Positions 35,399-43,027 of a stretch of 64,000 bases of DNA are shown one piece after another. Position 1 is the stretch's first letter, and each line of letters begins with the position of its first letter. The translations under genes and the position numbers were made by a program. This DNA comes from Lewinellaceae bacterium. Lineage in GTDB: Bacteria; Bacteroidota; Bacteroidia; Chitinophagales; Saprospiraceae. The notes below the pieces were generated by a model. That model was not told the origin of the DNA. It saw only the letters and a list, made by a program, of their open reading frames with translations, and searched no databases. The stretch is from the NCBI GenBank assembly GCA_020636405.1, contig JACJXW010000004.1, positions 806,001 to 870,000 of the forward strand. Direction: 5' to 3'.

Positions 35399-36823
35399 TC
35401 ACCTTGTCTTTGTCTTGACGAACCGCCGCACCACTTGCCGCTCTCCGGCCTGCAGGCGCAGGAAGTACACCCCCGGCGGCCAGGCCGATACATCGACCTG
35501 ATATTGCTGAAGGCCCGAGGGAATGGCCAGTTCCTCCCGGTACAGCAGCTGGCCGGCTGTGTTCTGTATGGTGAGGGTAGCGCCATCAGCTTGTAAACCT
35601 TCGAACCGGAGGTCGAGAGTATGAGTGGTGGGGTTGGGGAAGAGTTGGAAACCCAATTCAATAGCAATTCCAGATGATGAATGAACTGCCACTTCGCCGC
35701 AGGTATCAGGAATTAACTCTCCTTCCCAAAAGGCCACGTAATTAAAGGTATCTCCATCGATGCGCCGAAACCCGCCTCCAATATAAAGCTGATCCTCAAG
35801 CACAGCAGCAGTGCTTACCCTGCCGTCAAAATCGAAATTGAAACCGCACCATTTTTCACCGTCCCAGCGCGCCATGTTTTTTGCAGGTATCCCGCCGCCT
35901 ACTGAATTAAAAAGGCCGAAAGCATACAGGTTGCCCTTATATACTATTAATGAGCGAACATTTGCCAATTCGCTGTCAAAGCTGCCCCCTACATCAACCA
36001 AAGTGCCGTTAGTGAATTTCATTATGGCGTTGCCGGCATTGCCGCTGGACACTCTGAAATTGCCCGCCAGGTATATTTCACCATTATATACAGCCAGAGC
36101 TCCTATGTTATCATTCGGCCCCTTTATTCTGGCCAGCGAAAACCAGACGCCGCTATCATAGGCCGCAAAATCCAAGGTGCCTTCTTTGCCAGGCGCCGAA
36201 CTGAAGTTGCCCCCAACATAAATAACGTTCTCGTGTATAATAGCCGAACTAATATTAACAAAATTATCAGATAAATATATATACGGAAACCCCATGCCTT
36301 GCAATTCGCTTCCATCCCAAAAGGCTACACTATTAGCGGTATCCTGCCCTGCCATATGAAAATTGCCAAAAATGTATAATACAGAATCAGTCGAAATAAA
36401 TTCAGTTGCAATTCCGTCTGTTCCTGAAAAAAAAGTAAGCCCTGTACTAACCGGAAACCAGGCTTCACCATCCCAACGCGCCAGCCCCTTGGGGTCAAAT
36501 CCGCCGATGCTGAAGCCGGTGGGAGAGCAATAAATATCTTCCTGAAATCTGGTGACACCCACTACTACTGGGCAAGATTGGATACAATAATCCACGCCGC
36601 CGCCCAGGCTTTCAAACCCGGTTCCATTCCATCTTGTAATGCCATTCACTTCATTCCCGCCGGCATATTGAAACCGCCCTGAAATGTAAACCTCTCCATT
36701 TAGAGTATCCGCATAAATTTTAGCAGGGGGATAATCCAGGCCACTCGATAATTTCTGCCAGGCCTGGCTATTTGCCCGAACGGAAATTAAAAATAAAATT
36801 AACAATAATATTTGCCTTGTCAT
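35399..36823 (-). CDS. Secreted beta-propeller-like protein with T9SS type A sorting domain
   Basis: The 474-residue protein begins with a signal peptide (MTRQILLLILFLISVRANSQ). The body is a series of blade-like repeats of about 45-55 residues, each with a GExYxxGxF or LYxFGxF strand and a W-D/N-G turn (FQYAGGNEVNGITRWNG, GFDPKGLARWDGEAW, PAKNMARWDGEKWCG). A type A sorting domain ends it (LFPNPTTHTLDLRFEGLQ, then GVYFLRLQAGERQVVRRFVK). It should be exported by T9SS and attached to the surface or released. The ligand is unknown. Confidence 0.88.
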   Translation of the reverse strand: MTRQILLLILFLISVRANSQAWQKLSSGLDYPPAKIYADTLNGEVYISGRFQYAGGNEVNGITRWNGTGFESLGGGVDYCIQSCPVVVGVTRFQEDIYCSPTGFSIGGFDPKGLARWDGEAWFPVSTGLTFFSGTDGIATEFISTDSVLYIFGNFHMAGQDTANSVAFWDGSELQGMGFPYIYLSDNFVNISSAIIHENVIYVGGNFSSAPGKEGTLDFAAYDSGVWFSLARIKGPNDNIGALAVYNGEIYLAGNFRVSSGNAGNAIMKFTNGTLVDVGGSFDSELANVRSLIVYKGNLYAFGLFNSVGGGIPAKNMARWDGEKWCGFNFDFDGRVSTAAVLEDQLYIGGGFRRIDGDTFNYVAFWEGELIPDTCGEVAVHSSSGIAIELGFQLFPNPTTHTLDLRFEGLQADGATLTIQNTAGQLLYREELAIPSGLQQYQVDVSAWPPGVYFLRLQAGERQVVRRFVKTKTR

Positions 36824-36840
36824 GACAAGAAAAAGTGTTT

Positions 36841-36872
36841 AGGTGGAGAACAAAGAAGTTTGTTCTCCACCT
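36841..36872 (-). terminator. Perfect 14-bp hairpin downstream of the frameshifted T9SS gene
   Basis: AGGTGGAGAACAAA (36841-36854) and its exact complement (36859-36872) surround a GAAG loop. It lies 17 bases past the stop at 36889. The following T-run on the minus strand is delayed by a few bases. Confidence 0.6.
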
Positions 36873-36888
36873 GATAATTATTGAATTA

Positions 36889-37425
36889 TTATTCCTTTAC
36901 GAACTTGAAGGTTGTGAAGTTGTTCCCTCTTCGGAGCTGTAAGAAGTAAAGCCCGGAAGGCAGTTTATCTACATTGAGGGCAACCTGCCCATGACATTCG
37001 TGTTTTCCCGAAAACACCATCTGCCCGAGGTTATTGAATATCCTGCTTTGAATATTCCGGCAATGATTCCCCGGCTCTATTTGGATATGAAGGATACTGT
37101 TGACAGGATTTGGAAAAACTGCCGGCCCCTCAACATTTTCATTTCTACTATCTGTGGAAACACCTTCAATACCGAACTTGCAAATAAAACCATCTGCCTC
37201 AACTTCGCCGGCAATTTCCGGTTGAAAATAGGCTCCATTTCCCGGATCCTGGACCGGCAAATGTAGTCCAGTCTTTTTCTCCGTTATTGGAGAACCGGGC
37301 GAGAAAAATATCCCGGCCACCATCATTGGTATCATCAAACAGAGCGCCTGAGCCTGGGTCCTCAAGTGGAAAAGAAAGAGCGTCTGAATAAGTATCGCCG
37401 CTAAGATAGACCCTGTTCTGTGCAT
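36889..37425 (-). pseudogene. Out-of-frame C-terminal part (T9SS type A domain) of the gene at 37199-39955
   Basis: The frame ending at 36889 encodes a last SBBP-like segment (LPVQDPGNGAYFQPEIAGE, then EADGFICKFG). A full type A sorting domain follows (VFPNPVNSILHIQIEPG, then GLYFLQLRRGNNFTTFKFVK). The formal ATG at 37425 and the first 50 codons make no protein sense, because there the adjacent frame is the real one. The coherent part starts at about 37270. A +1 shift would join it to the upstream gene. Confidence 0.7.
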
Positions 37426-39955
37426 CCAATGCTAAAGACCAACCCAGGTCAAGCCAGCCGCCGCCGAAATAAGTAGACCAGAAAAGGGCTCTTTCATTGT
37501 CTAACTTTGCAATAAATGCGTCGGAGTTGTCGGCTTCGTTTTGTATATAACTGGCGGGTGGCCCCATAACGGGCAGTACATCCGATTGCAATGGGCTATA
37601 TCCTGCTGAGCCAGTAACGAAAAGGTTATCATTCTTGTCTATAACCAGATCAACAATGATCGTATTCTCGCCGCCAAACATAGTAGACCACACCAGTTCA
37701 TTCGCAGAGTTAAATTCTGCAATAAAAGACCTACCGCTGTTCTCAAACAGGGCATTTCCAAAAGGCAGTAAAGGGAAATCCACTAAATTATTGGAAGCTC
37801 CGGCAATAACGAGGTTTCCACTTGCCCTGACTTCAATGGCATTCACTTCTTCTAAAAAGCCTTCTTCATGGTCGCCAAAGTAAGTTGCCCATTCTAACAC
37901 TCCGGTTTCGGCATTGCATTTACCAACAAAACCTTGTTGCCCTATCCCCAAATTATCATCTATAAAAGAGGTGGGGTTGGGAGAGACGATGGGCATATCA
38001 CCACTATCTGTGTATCCAGCAAAATAAACCTCGCCCAATTGGCCTGAAGCAACTGAGCTTCCAACATCTGTGAGGCTGCCGCCAAAGAATGTCCCCCAAA
38101 GGTATATTCCATCAAGGCTAAATTTCAGCAATATGGCATCCGTTTTCCCTGAAAAATCACCAATAACCATGGGGGCTCCTTCTAAAGGAAAGTCAGGGTT
38201 CTCCGTCCTTCCAACAAGGAAAAAATCACCATTATCATCAAAGTCAAGGCCAGTGAGCGATTCTGAACCAAATGCACCCTGTTCTGCCCCTCCTATGTAA
38301 GTACACCATTCAATATTTCCGGGATCATTTGGCCCTATATCTGTTGGCGTTTTCCCGACCTCAATCACCAAACGCTTCTCCTCATCATACTCGTCTATCC
38401 CTGTGAAGTGCACTACCGAATCGCCCTCTATCTCATACTCTGGCAGCCACTCCACCTCCACTCTTACACCCTCCGCGTCCACCTGATAAGCCTGCGGGGC
38501 CGGCAGCTCGAATGCCCCCACCGAGGTTTCTATCTCCACTCCTCCTACCTCGGTTGGCGCCAGGCCGCTTTGGCCGTCGAACTTCAGTTGGATGTCTTCC
38601 GGGTTGCCGCCCGGCTCTTCTGTCTGGTTCTTGCCCAGTACGGTGATGTTGCCCAGGCCGTCCACCTCTACGTGGCTGGCTTCATCATCTTTGTTCGCCA
38701 GGCCGTTGAAGGTAGCCTCCCAAACCGTAGTTCCATCACTGGGATTGAGGATAACGGTGTAGTAGTCCCGGCTGCCGTCCTGAGTGGCGAAGCCGGCCGC
38801 GACAACGTTGCCCTCCTCATCTATGGTGATAGCATGGGCTTCATCATCCTGCCCGGCGGCGCCGTCCAGTAGTTTTACCCACTGCTGGGCGCCGGTGGAG
38901 TTGTACTTTACCACGGTGAAGTCCCGGCCGGTTGACGTACTGGTATAGCCCGCCACATAGACATTGCCGCTTCCGTCGAAGGTGATGGCTTTGGGCACGT
39001 CATCCCCGTGGAAACTGCCGTCGTACACCGCCTCCCAGCTCAGGCTGATGGTGGAGCTGTTGTCCAGTTTCAGGGTTTTGAAATCCTTGCCGGCGCCTCC
39101 GGCGCTGCTGTAGCCGGCGATGTAGATGTTGTCGCCCTCATCCGCAGCCAGGGCGGTTACTTCTTCCAGGGCTATATCCGAGGAAGTGCTCAGGCTGGAA
39201 TACAAGGCGCCGGATATGCCGTTGATGTAGATACTGCCCGCCGCCCAGGTTGTGGCGTTTTTCTGCACGACTCCCGTCAGGATGAACAGGCTGCCCGCCC
39301 GGGGGAAGAGGAAGCTGCCCACGTCGTAGAGGCCGAAGCCATCTACTGCCTGCGCCCAGTTCTGGCCGCCCGAGCTGTTGTACTTCACGCACAGCATGTC
39401 CATGGAAGTGGAAAGGCTTGCCGTGCCTCCGGTGATGTAGACATTGTCGCCGGAGTCGATGTAGATGTATGTACCGCCGTCGTAGAAGGAGCCGGCGCCG
39501 TTGTAGGTTTTGTGCCACTGCTTGGCGCCGCTACTGTTGAATTTGATGGTGAGCGCGTCGTAGTTGTTGGAAGGGCCGTTGTATACCGTGCCTGCGACGA
39601 TGACGTTTCCTGAGTTGTCGAGGGCGATGTCCGCTGCGATCACATTTCCAGTACTGTCGGGTAAGTTGAAGGTGGTGGACCAGAGTTCGTAGCCGGTGTC
39701 GTCGTACTTTGTCAATAGTAAGTCGTATTTGCCATACTGGTTGAGCTGGCCGCCTGCTACGTAGAAGTTGGAGGAAGCGTCGGTGATGCTGACGAGCCGG
39801 TCAACAGACTCGGCTTGTTGGCCGGTAGCGGCGTACCATTCTTCGAGGTAAAAGGTTTTTTCCTGGGCACAGAGCAGCGCGCTGAGCGCGTTAAGCCACA
39901 ACGCGAAAAATATTAAAGCGCGTAACCAGGGGGGGGTGAAATAAAGTTTCTTCAT
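37199..39955 (-). CDS. SBBP-repeat beta-propeller secreted protein, frameshifted before its T9SS domain
   Basis: The 918-residue frame starts with a signal peptide (FFALWLNALSALLCAQ) and contains two sets of propeller-like repeats. The first set (about 40-440) has YVAGGQLNQYGKYDLLLTKY-type units with GNVYVAGYT strands. After a linker (about 470-540) the second set (about 550-905) has SBBP-type units (WCTYIGGAEQGAFGSESLTG, WGTFFGGSLTDVGSSVA, WATYFGDHEEGFLEEVNAI, WSTYFGGGWLDLGWSLALD). The frame ends in an unlike tail (KWSLFSTGNCRRS) without a sorting domain, which lies in the +1 frame. As read, the product could not use T9SS. Either the gene is recently inactivated or the sequence has an indel near 37240-37300. 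Confidence 0.85.
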   Translation of the reverse strand: MKKLYFTPPWLRALIFFALWLNALSALLCAQEKTFYLEEWYAATGQQAESVDRLVSITDASSNFYVAGGQLNQYGKYDLLLTKYDDTGYELWSTTFNLPDSTGNVIAADIALDNSGNVIVAGTVYNGPSNNYDALTIKFNSSGAKQWHKTYNGAGSFYDGGTYIYIDSGDNVYITGGTASLSTSMDMLCVKYNSSGGQNWAQAVDGFGLYDVGSFLFPRAGSLFILTGVVQKNATTWAAGSIYINGISGALYSSLSTSSDIALEEVTALAADEGDNIYIAGYSSAGGAGKDFKTLKLDNSSTISLSWEAVYDGSFHGDDVPKAITFDGSGNVYVAGYTSTSTGRDFTVVKYNSTGAQQWVKLLDGAAGQDDEAHAITIDEEGNVVAAGFATQDGSRDYYTVILNPSDGTTVWEATFNGLANKDDEASHVEVDGLGNITVLGKNQTEEPGGNPEDIQLKFDGQSGLAPTEVGGVEIETSVGAFELPAPQAYQVDAEGVRVEVEWLPEYEIEGDSVVHFTGIDEYDEEKRLVIEVGKTPTDIGPNDPGNIEWCTYIGGAEQGAFGSESLTGLDFDDNGDFFLVGRTENPDFPLEGAPMVIGDFSGKTDAILLKFSLDGIYLWGTFFGGSLTDVGSSVASGQLGEVYFAGYTDSGDMPIVSPNPTSFIDDNLGIGQQGFVGKCNAETGVLEWATYFGDHEEGFLEEVNAIEVRASGNLVIAGASNNLVDFPLLPFGNALFENSGRSFIAEFNSANELVWSTMFGGENTIIVDLVIDKNDNLFVTGSAGYSPLQSDVLPVMGPPASYIQNEADNSDAFIAKLDNERALFWSTYFGGGWLDLGWSLALDAQNRVYLSGDTYSDALSFPLEDPGSGALFDDTNDGGRDIFLARFSNNGEKDWTTFAGPGSGKWSLFSTGNCRRS

Positions 39956-40101
39956 GGCGTTGGAATTATGATGAAAAAATAGATTTTCAGGTAATTTCCT
40001 GTCAGTCCGGTGTATCGGGCCGACAGCCCTTACGGTTGACGGTTACAACCACAGGTGCTTTGGCTTTGCCATGTTTACGGTTAGTGTTTGTTTGAGAACG
40101 C

Positions 40102-40206
40102 TTAAAAAATAAGTTCACGATTTTGAAATGTGGTGAAGTCCGCAAGCCGTTTAAGGCTGAGGATAAACCACATTTCAAAATCTCAAAGGGTGAACTTATT
40201 TTTTAA
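40102..40206. repeat. 105-bp near-perfect inverted-repeat element
   Basis: TTAAAAAATAAGTTCAC (40102-40118) is inverted exactly at 40190-40206. GATTTTGAAATGTGGT (from 40119) is inverted at about 40167-40182, with 7 extra bases between the right-hand stems. It sits between two divergent gene starts, so it is not a terminator. A MITE-like or regulatory palindrome is likely. The rest of the gap 39956-40376 shows only the pyrD promoter. Confidence 0.6.
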
Positions 40207-40336
40207 TCACTGTTAGGGTTGTGCGCGTTTGGGAAAGGCTGGAAAATTTAAGATTGATGCTTGTAATATAGAACTATTGGACAACAATGTCAATAATGAT
40301 AGAGTGAAAAGTCAGCCTTATTGAATGCTTCAGTTA

Positions 40337-40367
40337 TTTGCCTCTTCCCCCCAAATTCCTACTTTTA
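40337..40367 (+). promoter_or_regulatory. Promoter of pyrD
   Basis: TTTG (40337-40340), 19 bases and TACTTTTA (40360-40367) approximate the consensus. It overlaps the in-frame TTG at 40338 and so rules that out as the start codon. Confidence 0.55.
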
Positions 40368-40376
40368 CACCAAAAA

Positions 40377-41414
40377 GTGTATAAAATCCTCCTCAAGCCA
40401 TTCTTCTTTCTCTTTCCGCCCGAGCGGGCGCACCACCTCACCCTCTTTTTATTCAAGCTGGCGCTTGCTGTTCCGGGGTTCAGCCATCTCTTCAGGGCCT
40501 TGTACCGCTATGAGCACCCGGCTTTGCGGCGTGAACTCTTCGGGCTTACTTTCGCAAACCCCATAGGGCTGGCCGCCGGCTTCGACAAAGACGGCAGGCA
40601 CTTTCGCGCCATGGCCAGCCTGGGCTTCGGCTTCATCGAGGTGGGTACGGTAACGCCCAAAGGGCAGGAAGGCAATCCCTTGCCCCGCCTGTTCCGCCTG
40701 CCGCAGGACGAAGCCCTCATCAACCGTATGGGCTTCAACAACGAAGGGGCCGGCGCCCTGGTGGAGCGCCTGAAGCAGGGTAAACCTCAGGGGCTTATCG
40801 TTGGAGGCAACATCGGTAAGAACAAGGTGACGCCCAATGAGGAGGCGGAGCAGGACTACGCCCGCTGCTTCGAGGCCCTTTATCCCTACGTCGATTACTT
40901 CGCCGTCAATGTCAGCTCCCCCAATACCCCCGGCCTGCGCGGCCTGCAGGACAAGGAACCCCTCTCCCGGCTCCTGAACCTGCTGCAATCCCTCAACCGC
41001 CAGAAGCCAACGCCCCGCCCCATCCTGCTTAAGATCGCGCCAGATCTCACCGACGGACAACTCGACGACATCATCGAAATTGTGGAAAGCACCGGCATCG
41101 ACGGAGTGATCGCCACCAATACCACCATTGGGCGGGAAGGCCTCTCTACATCGGCCGCCGAGGTGGAGCGCATCGGCGCCGGCGGGCTGAGCGGCCGGCC
41201 CGTCAAAGAGCGGTCTACCGAGGTTATCCGTTATTTGAAAGAGCGGTCCAACAATCAACTCACCATCATCGGAGTGGGGGGCATTGCCAGTCCGGAAGAT
41301 GCCCTGGAGAAGATCCGCGCCGGCGCCTCGCTGGTGCAGGTATACACCGGCCTGGTCTACGAAGGGCCAGGGCTGGTGAAGCGCATCAAGAAAGCGCTGG
41401 CGGAAATGCCTTGA
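40377..41414 (+). CDS. pyrD: Dihydroorotate dehydrogenase (quinone), class 2
   Basis: The enzyme oxidises dihydroorotate to orotate with quinone as acceptor, at the inner membrane, in pyrimidine synthesis. GTG 40377 gives 345 residues beginning MYKILLKPFFFLFPPERAHH, which matches the membrane-binding N-terminal helix of class 2 enzymes. The in-frame TTG upstream lies in the promoter. Key segments are NPIGLAAGFDKDG, GFIEVGTVTP, NRMGFNNEGA, VNVSSPNTPGLR with the catalytic Ser region, TNTTIGRE and GVGGIASPEDALEKI for FMN binding. It is monocistronic; a hairpin (41448-41465) follows. Confidence 0.95.
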   Translation: MYKILLKPFFFLFPPERAHHLTLFLFKLALAVPGFSHLFRALYRYEHPALRRELFGLTFANPIGLAAGFDKDGRHFRAMASLGFGFIEVGTVTPKGQEGNPLPRLFRLPQDEALINRMGFNNEGAGALVERLKQGKPQGLIVGGNIGKNKVTPNEEAEQDYARCFEALYPYVDYFAVNVSSPNTPGLRGLQDKEPLSRLLNLLQSLNRQKPTPRPILLKIAPDLTDGQLDDIIEIVESTGIDGVIATNTTIGREGLSTSAAEVERIGAGGLSGRPVKERSTEVIRYLKERSNNQLTIIGVGGIASPEDALEKIRAGASLVQVYTGLVYEGPGLVKRIKKALAEMP

Positions 41415-41706
41415 GTCCCCTTCCTTCCCGGTTAACCCGCAAGCCTCCAGAGCTTTCGCGGGCCCAACACTACCCCTCCACACTCCGGGATTTCCTTTTC
41501 CCTATCCTCCCTGTAACGGACTCTCACATTACAAAAAAATGCTATGGCATCCTTTTTGCAATTGGGAAGTAATGTAAGGCAAACGGCGCCGGAAGGGCGC
41601 CACTAATAAAATAAGGCTTGCCAACCTGGGGGTTGACACTGGGCTTATTTTCTGGTGAAAAAACCTTGCCTTACGGAATACTAACGCTCCTCTTGCTTTG
41701 CCTGAT

Positions 41707-41729
41707 ACGGCCTGGTGAGGGCCGTTTTA
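41707..41729 (+). terminator. Weak terminator-like hairpin
   Basis: ACGGCC (41707-41712) pairs with GGCCGT (41720-41725), followed by TTTTAG. The gap 41415-41771 also contains a 9-bp inverted repeat GTAAGGCAA/TTGCCTTAC (about 41575 and 41668). It has no gene. Confidence 0.35.
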
Positions 41730-41771
41730 GTAGCAGAAACAATTCTTCTAATCGGGAACAACTTAATAAAC

Positions 41772-41879
41772 ATGATCCATGAGAAGACATCTTCCGTGTA
41801 TAAGGACATTCGATTCTGGCTCGTTTTGGCCTCCTTTTTTCTGTTGGTGTGGATAGCGGTGAGGAGTTATCCGGTTTAA
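41772..41879 (+). CDS. Small single-pass membrane protein, 35 residues
   Basis: ATG 41772 to TAA 41879 encodes MIHEKTSSVYKDIRF, then a hydrophobic span WLVLASFFLLVWIAV and RSYPV. Positive charges before and after one 15- to 17-residue membrane segment look protein-like. It ends 60 bases before the MscS gene in the same direction and could be cotranscribed. Short length makes chance possible; conservation would decide. Confidence 0.4.
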   Translation: MIHEKTSSVYKDIRFWLVLASFFLLVWIAVRSYPV

Positions 41880-41939
41880 AAGGTTGATCTGGTGAACAAA
41901 CGGGCCGGTTTTCGATTTCCAAAGAGAAAACCCTGCTCT

Positions 41940-43019
41940 ATGTTATCCGGATGGTTTGAAAATGCTTCTGAGTGGCTGCGTCTCGCAGTGATCTTCGCCG
42001 GTGCGGCGATGGTAGGCTTTATCCTTGCCTGGTTGACTTTCAAAGCCATCAGGTGGTATGGTAAAAAACACGACTATTTATTGCTGCGCTCGGTAAACAG
42101 CAATCTCAGAACACCGATGCTCTGGTTGGCGCCTATCCTTTTTGCCCTGGCGGCGCCTTCTTCTTTGGGTATTCCCGCCGAAAAAGTGGCAACGGTTAAT
42201 TTGTTGCTGGAGATCGCGATGTATATCGCTGGCGGCGCCTTATTTGTACAGTTATCAGATGTCGTAAGTGACCTTATGCTGGACCGTTACCGGATCGACC
42301 TGCAGGACAATCTGGAAGAACGCAAGATCCTCACCCAGTTTCATTACCTGAAGCGGGTTGTCACGGCGGTGGCCGTCGTTGTAGTCATCGCTTTTGTCCT
42401 GCTGCAATTCGACCGTGTGCGTGAACTGGGAGCCGGCCTACTGGCCTCGGCCGGGGTAGCCGGCATCATTATCGGCCTGGCCGCTCAAAAGTCGATCGCC
42501 AACTTGTTGGCGGGCTTTCAGCTGGCCTTCACCCAACCTATCCGTATCGACGATGTGGTGATCGTAGAAGGGGAGTGGGGCAAGATCGAGGAGATCACCC
42601 TAACCTACGTCGTCATCCGCATTTGGGACGAGCGCCGCCTGGTGGTGCCCCTCAATTACTTCAATGAAAATCCGTTCCAGAACTGGACGCGTTCTTCCTC
42701 CCAGTTGCTGGGATACGTATTTCTGTATACCGACTACCGCCTGCCCGTCGACGCGCTGCGCAAGCACTATTTCGATATTGTCGAACAGCACGAAAAGTGG
42801 GACGGCCGCGTGAGGAACATACAGGTGACCAACTCGGATCGCCACACCATGGAGCTGCGCATCCTCATGAGCGCCCGCAATGCTCCGGATGCCTGGGACC
42901 TGCGCTGCGCCGTTCGCGAGCAGCTCATCACCTTCATCCAGGAAAATTACCCGGAGTGCCTGCCGAGGACAAGGGTGGAGCTGCCGAACGGGCCTTTGGG
43001 GGATTCGTTGAATGGTTGA
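41940..43019 (+). CDS. MscS family mechanosensitive ion channel
   Basis: ATG 41940 gives 359 residues; a GTG at 41892 would add 16. Three or four N-terminal membrane helices (LRLAVIFAGAAMVGFILAWL, TPMLWLAPILFALAAP, VVTAVAVVVVIAFVLLQF) precede the pore helix (GAGLLASAGVAGIIIGLAAQ). The conserved beta domain follows (QPIRIDDVVIVEGEWGKIEE, then RLVVPLNYFNENPFQNW). The cytoplasmic alpha/beta cage ends the protein. It would release solutes on hypo-osmotic shock. Its stop is 8 bases from that of the convergent VWA gene. Confidence 0.93.
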   Translation: MLSGWFENASEWLRLAVIFAGAAMVGFILAWLTFKAIRWYGKKHDYLLLRSVNSNLRTPMLWLAPILFALAAPSSLGIPAEKVATVNLLLEIAMYIAGGALFVQLSDVVSDLMLDRYRIDLQDNLEERKILTQFHYLKRVVTAVAVVVVIAFVLLQFDRVRELGAGLLASAGVAGIIIGLAAQKSIANLLAGFQLAFTQPIRIDDVVIVEGEWGKIEEITLTYVVIRIWDERRLVVPLNYFNENPFQNWTRSSSQLLGYVFLYTDYRLPVDALRKHYFDIVEQHEKWDGRVRNIQVTNSDRHTMELRILMSARNAPDAWDLRCAVREQLITFIQENYPECLPRTRVELPNGPLGDSLNG

Positions 43020-43027
43020 TCCATCCC

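Noticed and set aside
40338..40376. Longer pyrD start at TTG 40338
   Set aside because: The TTG lies within the promoter TTTG, and the GTG at 40377 matches the family N-terminus.
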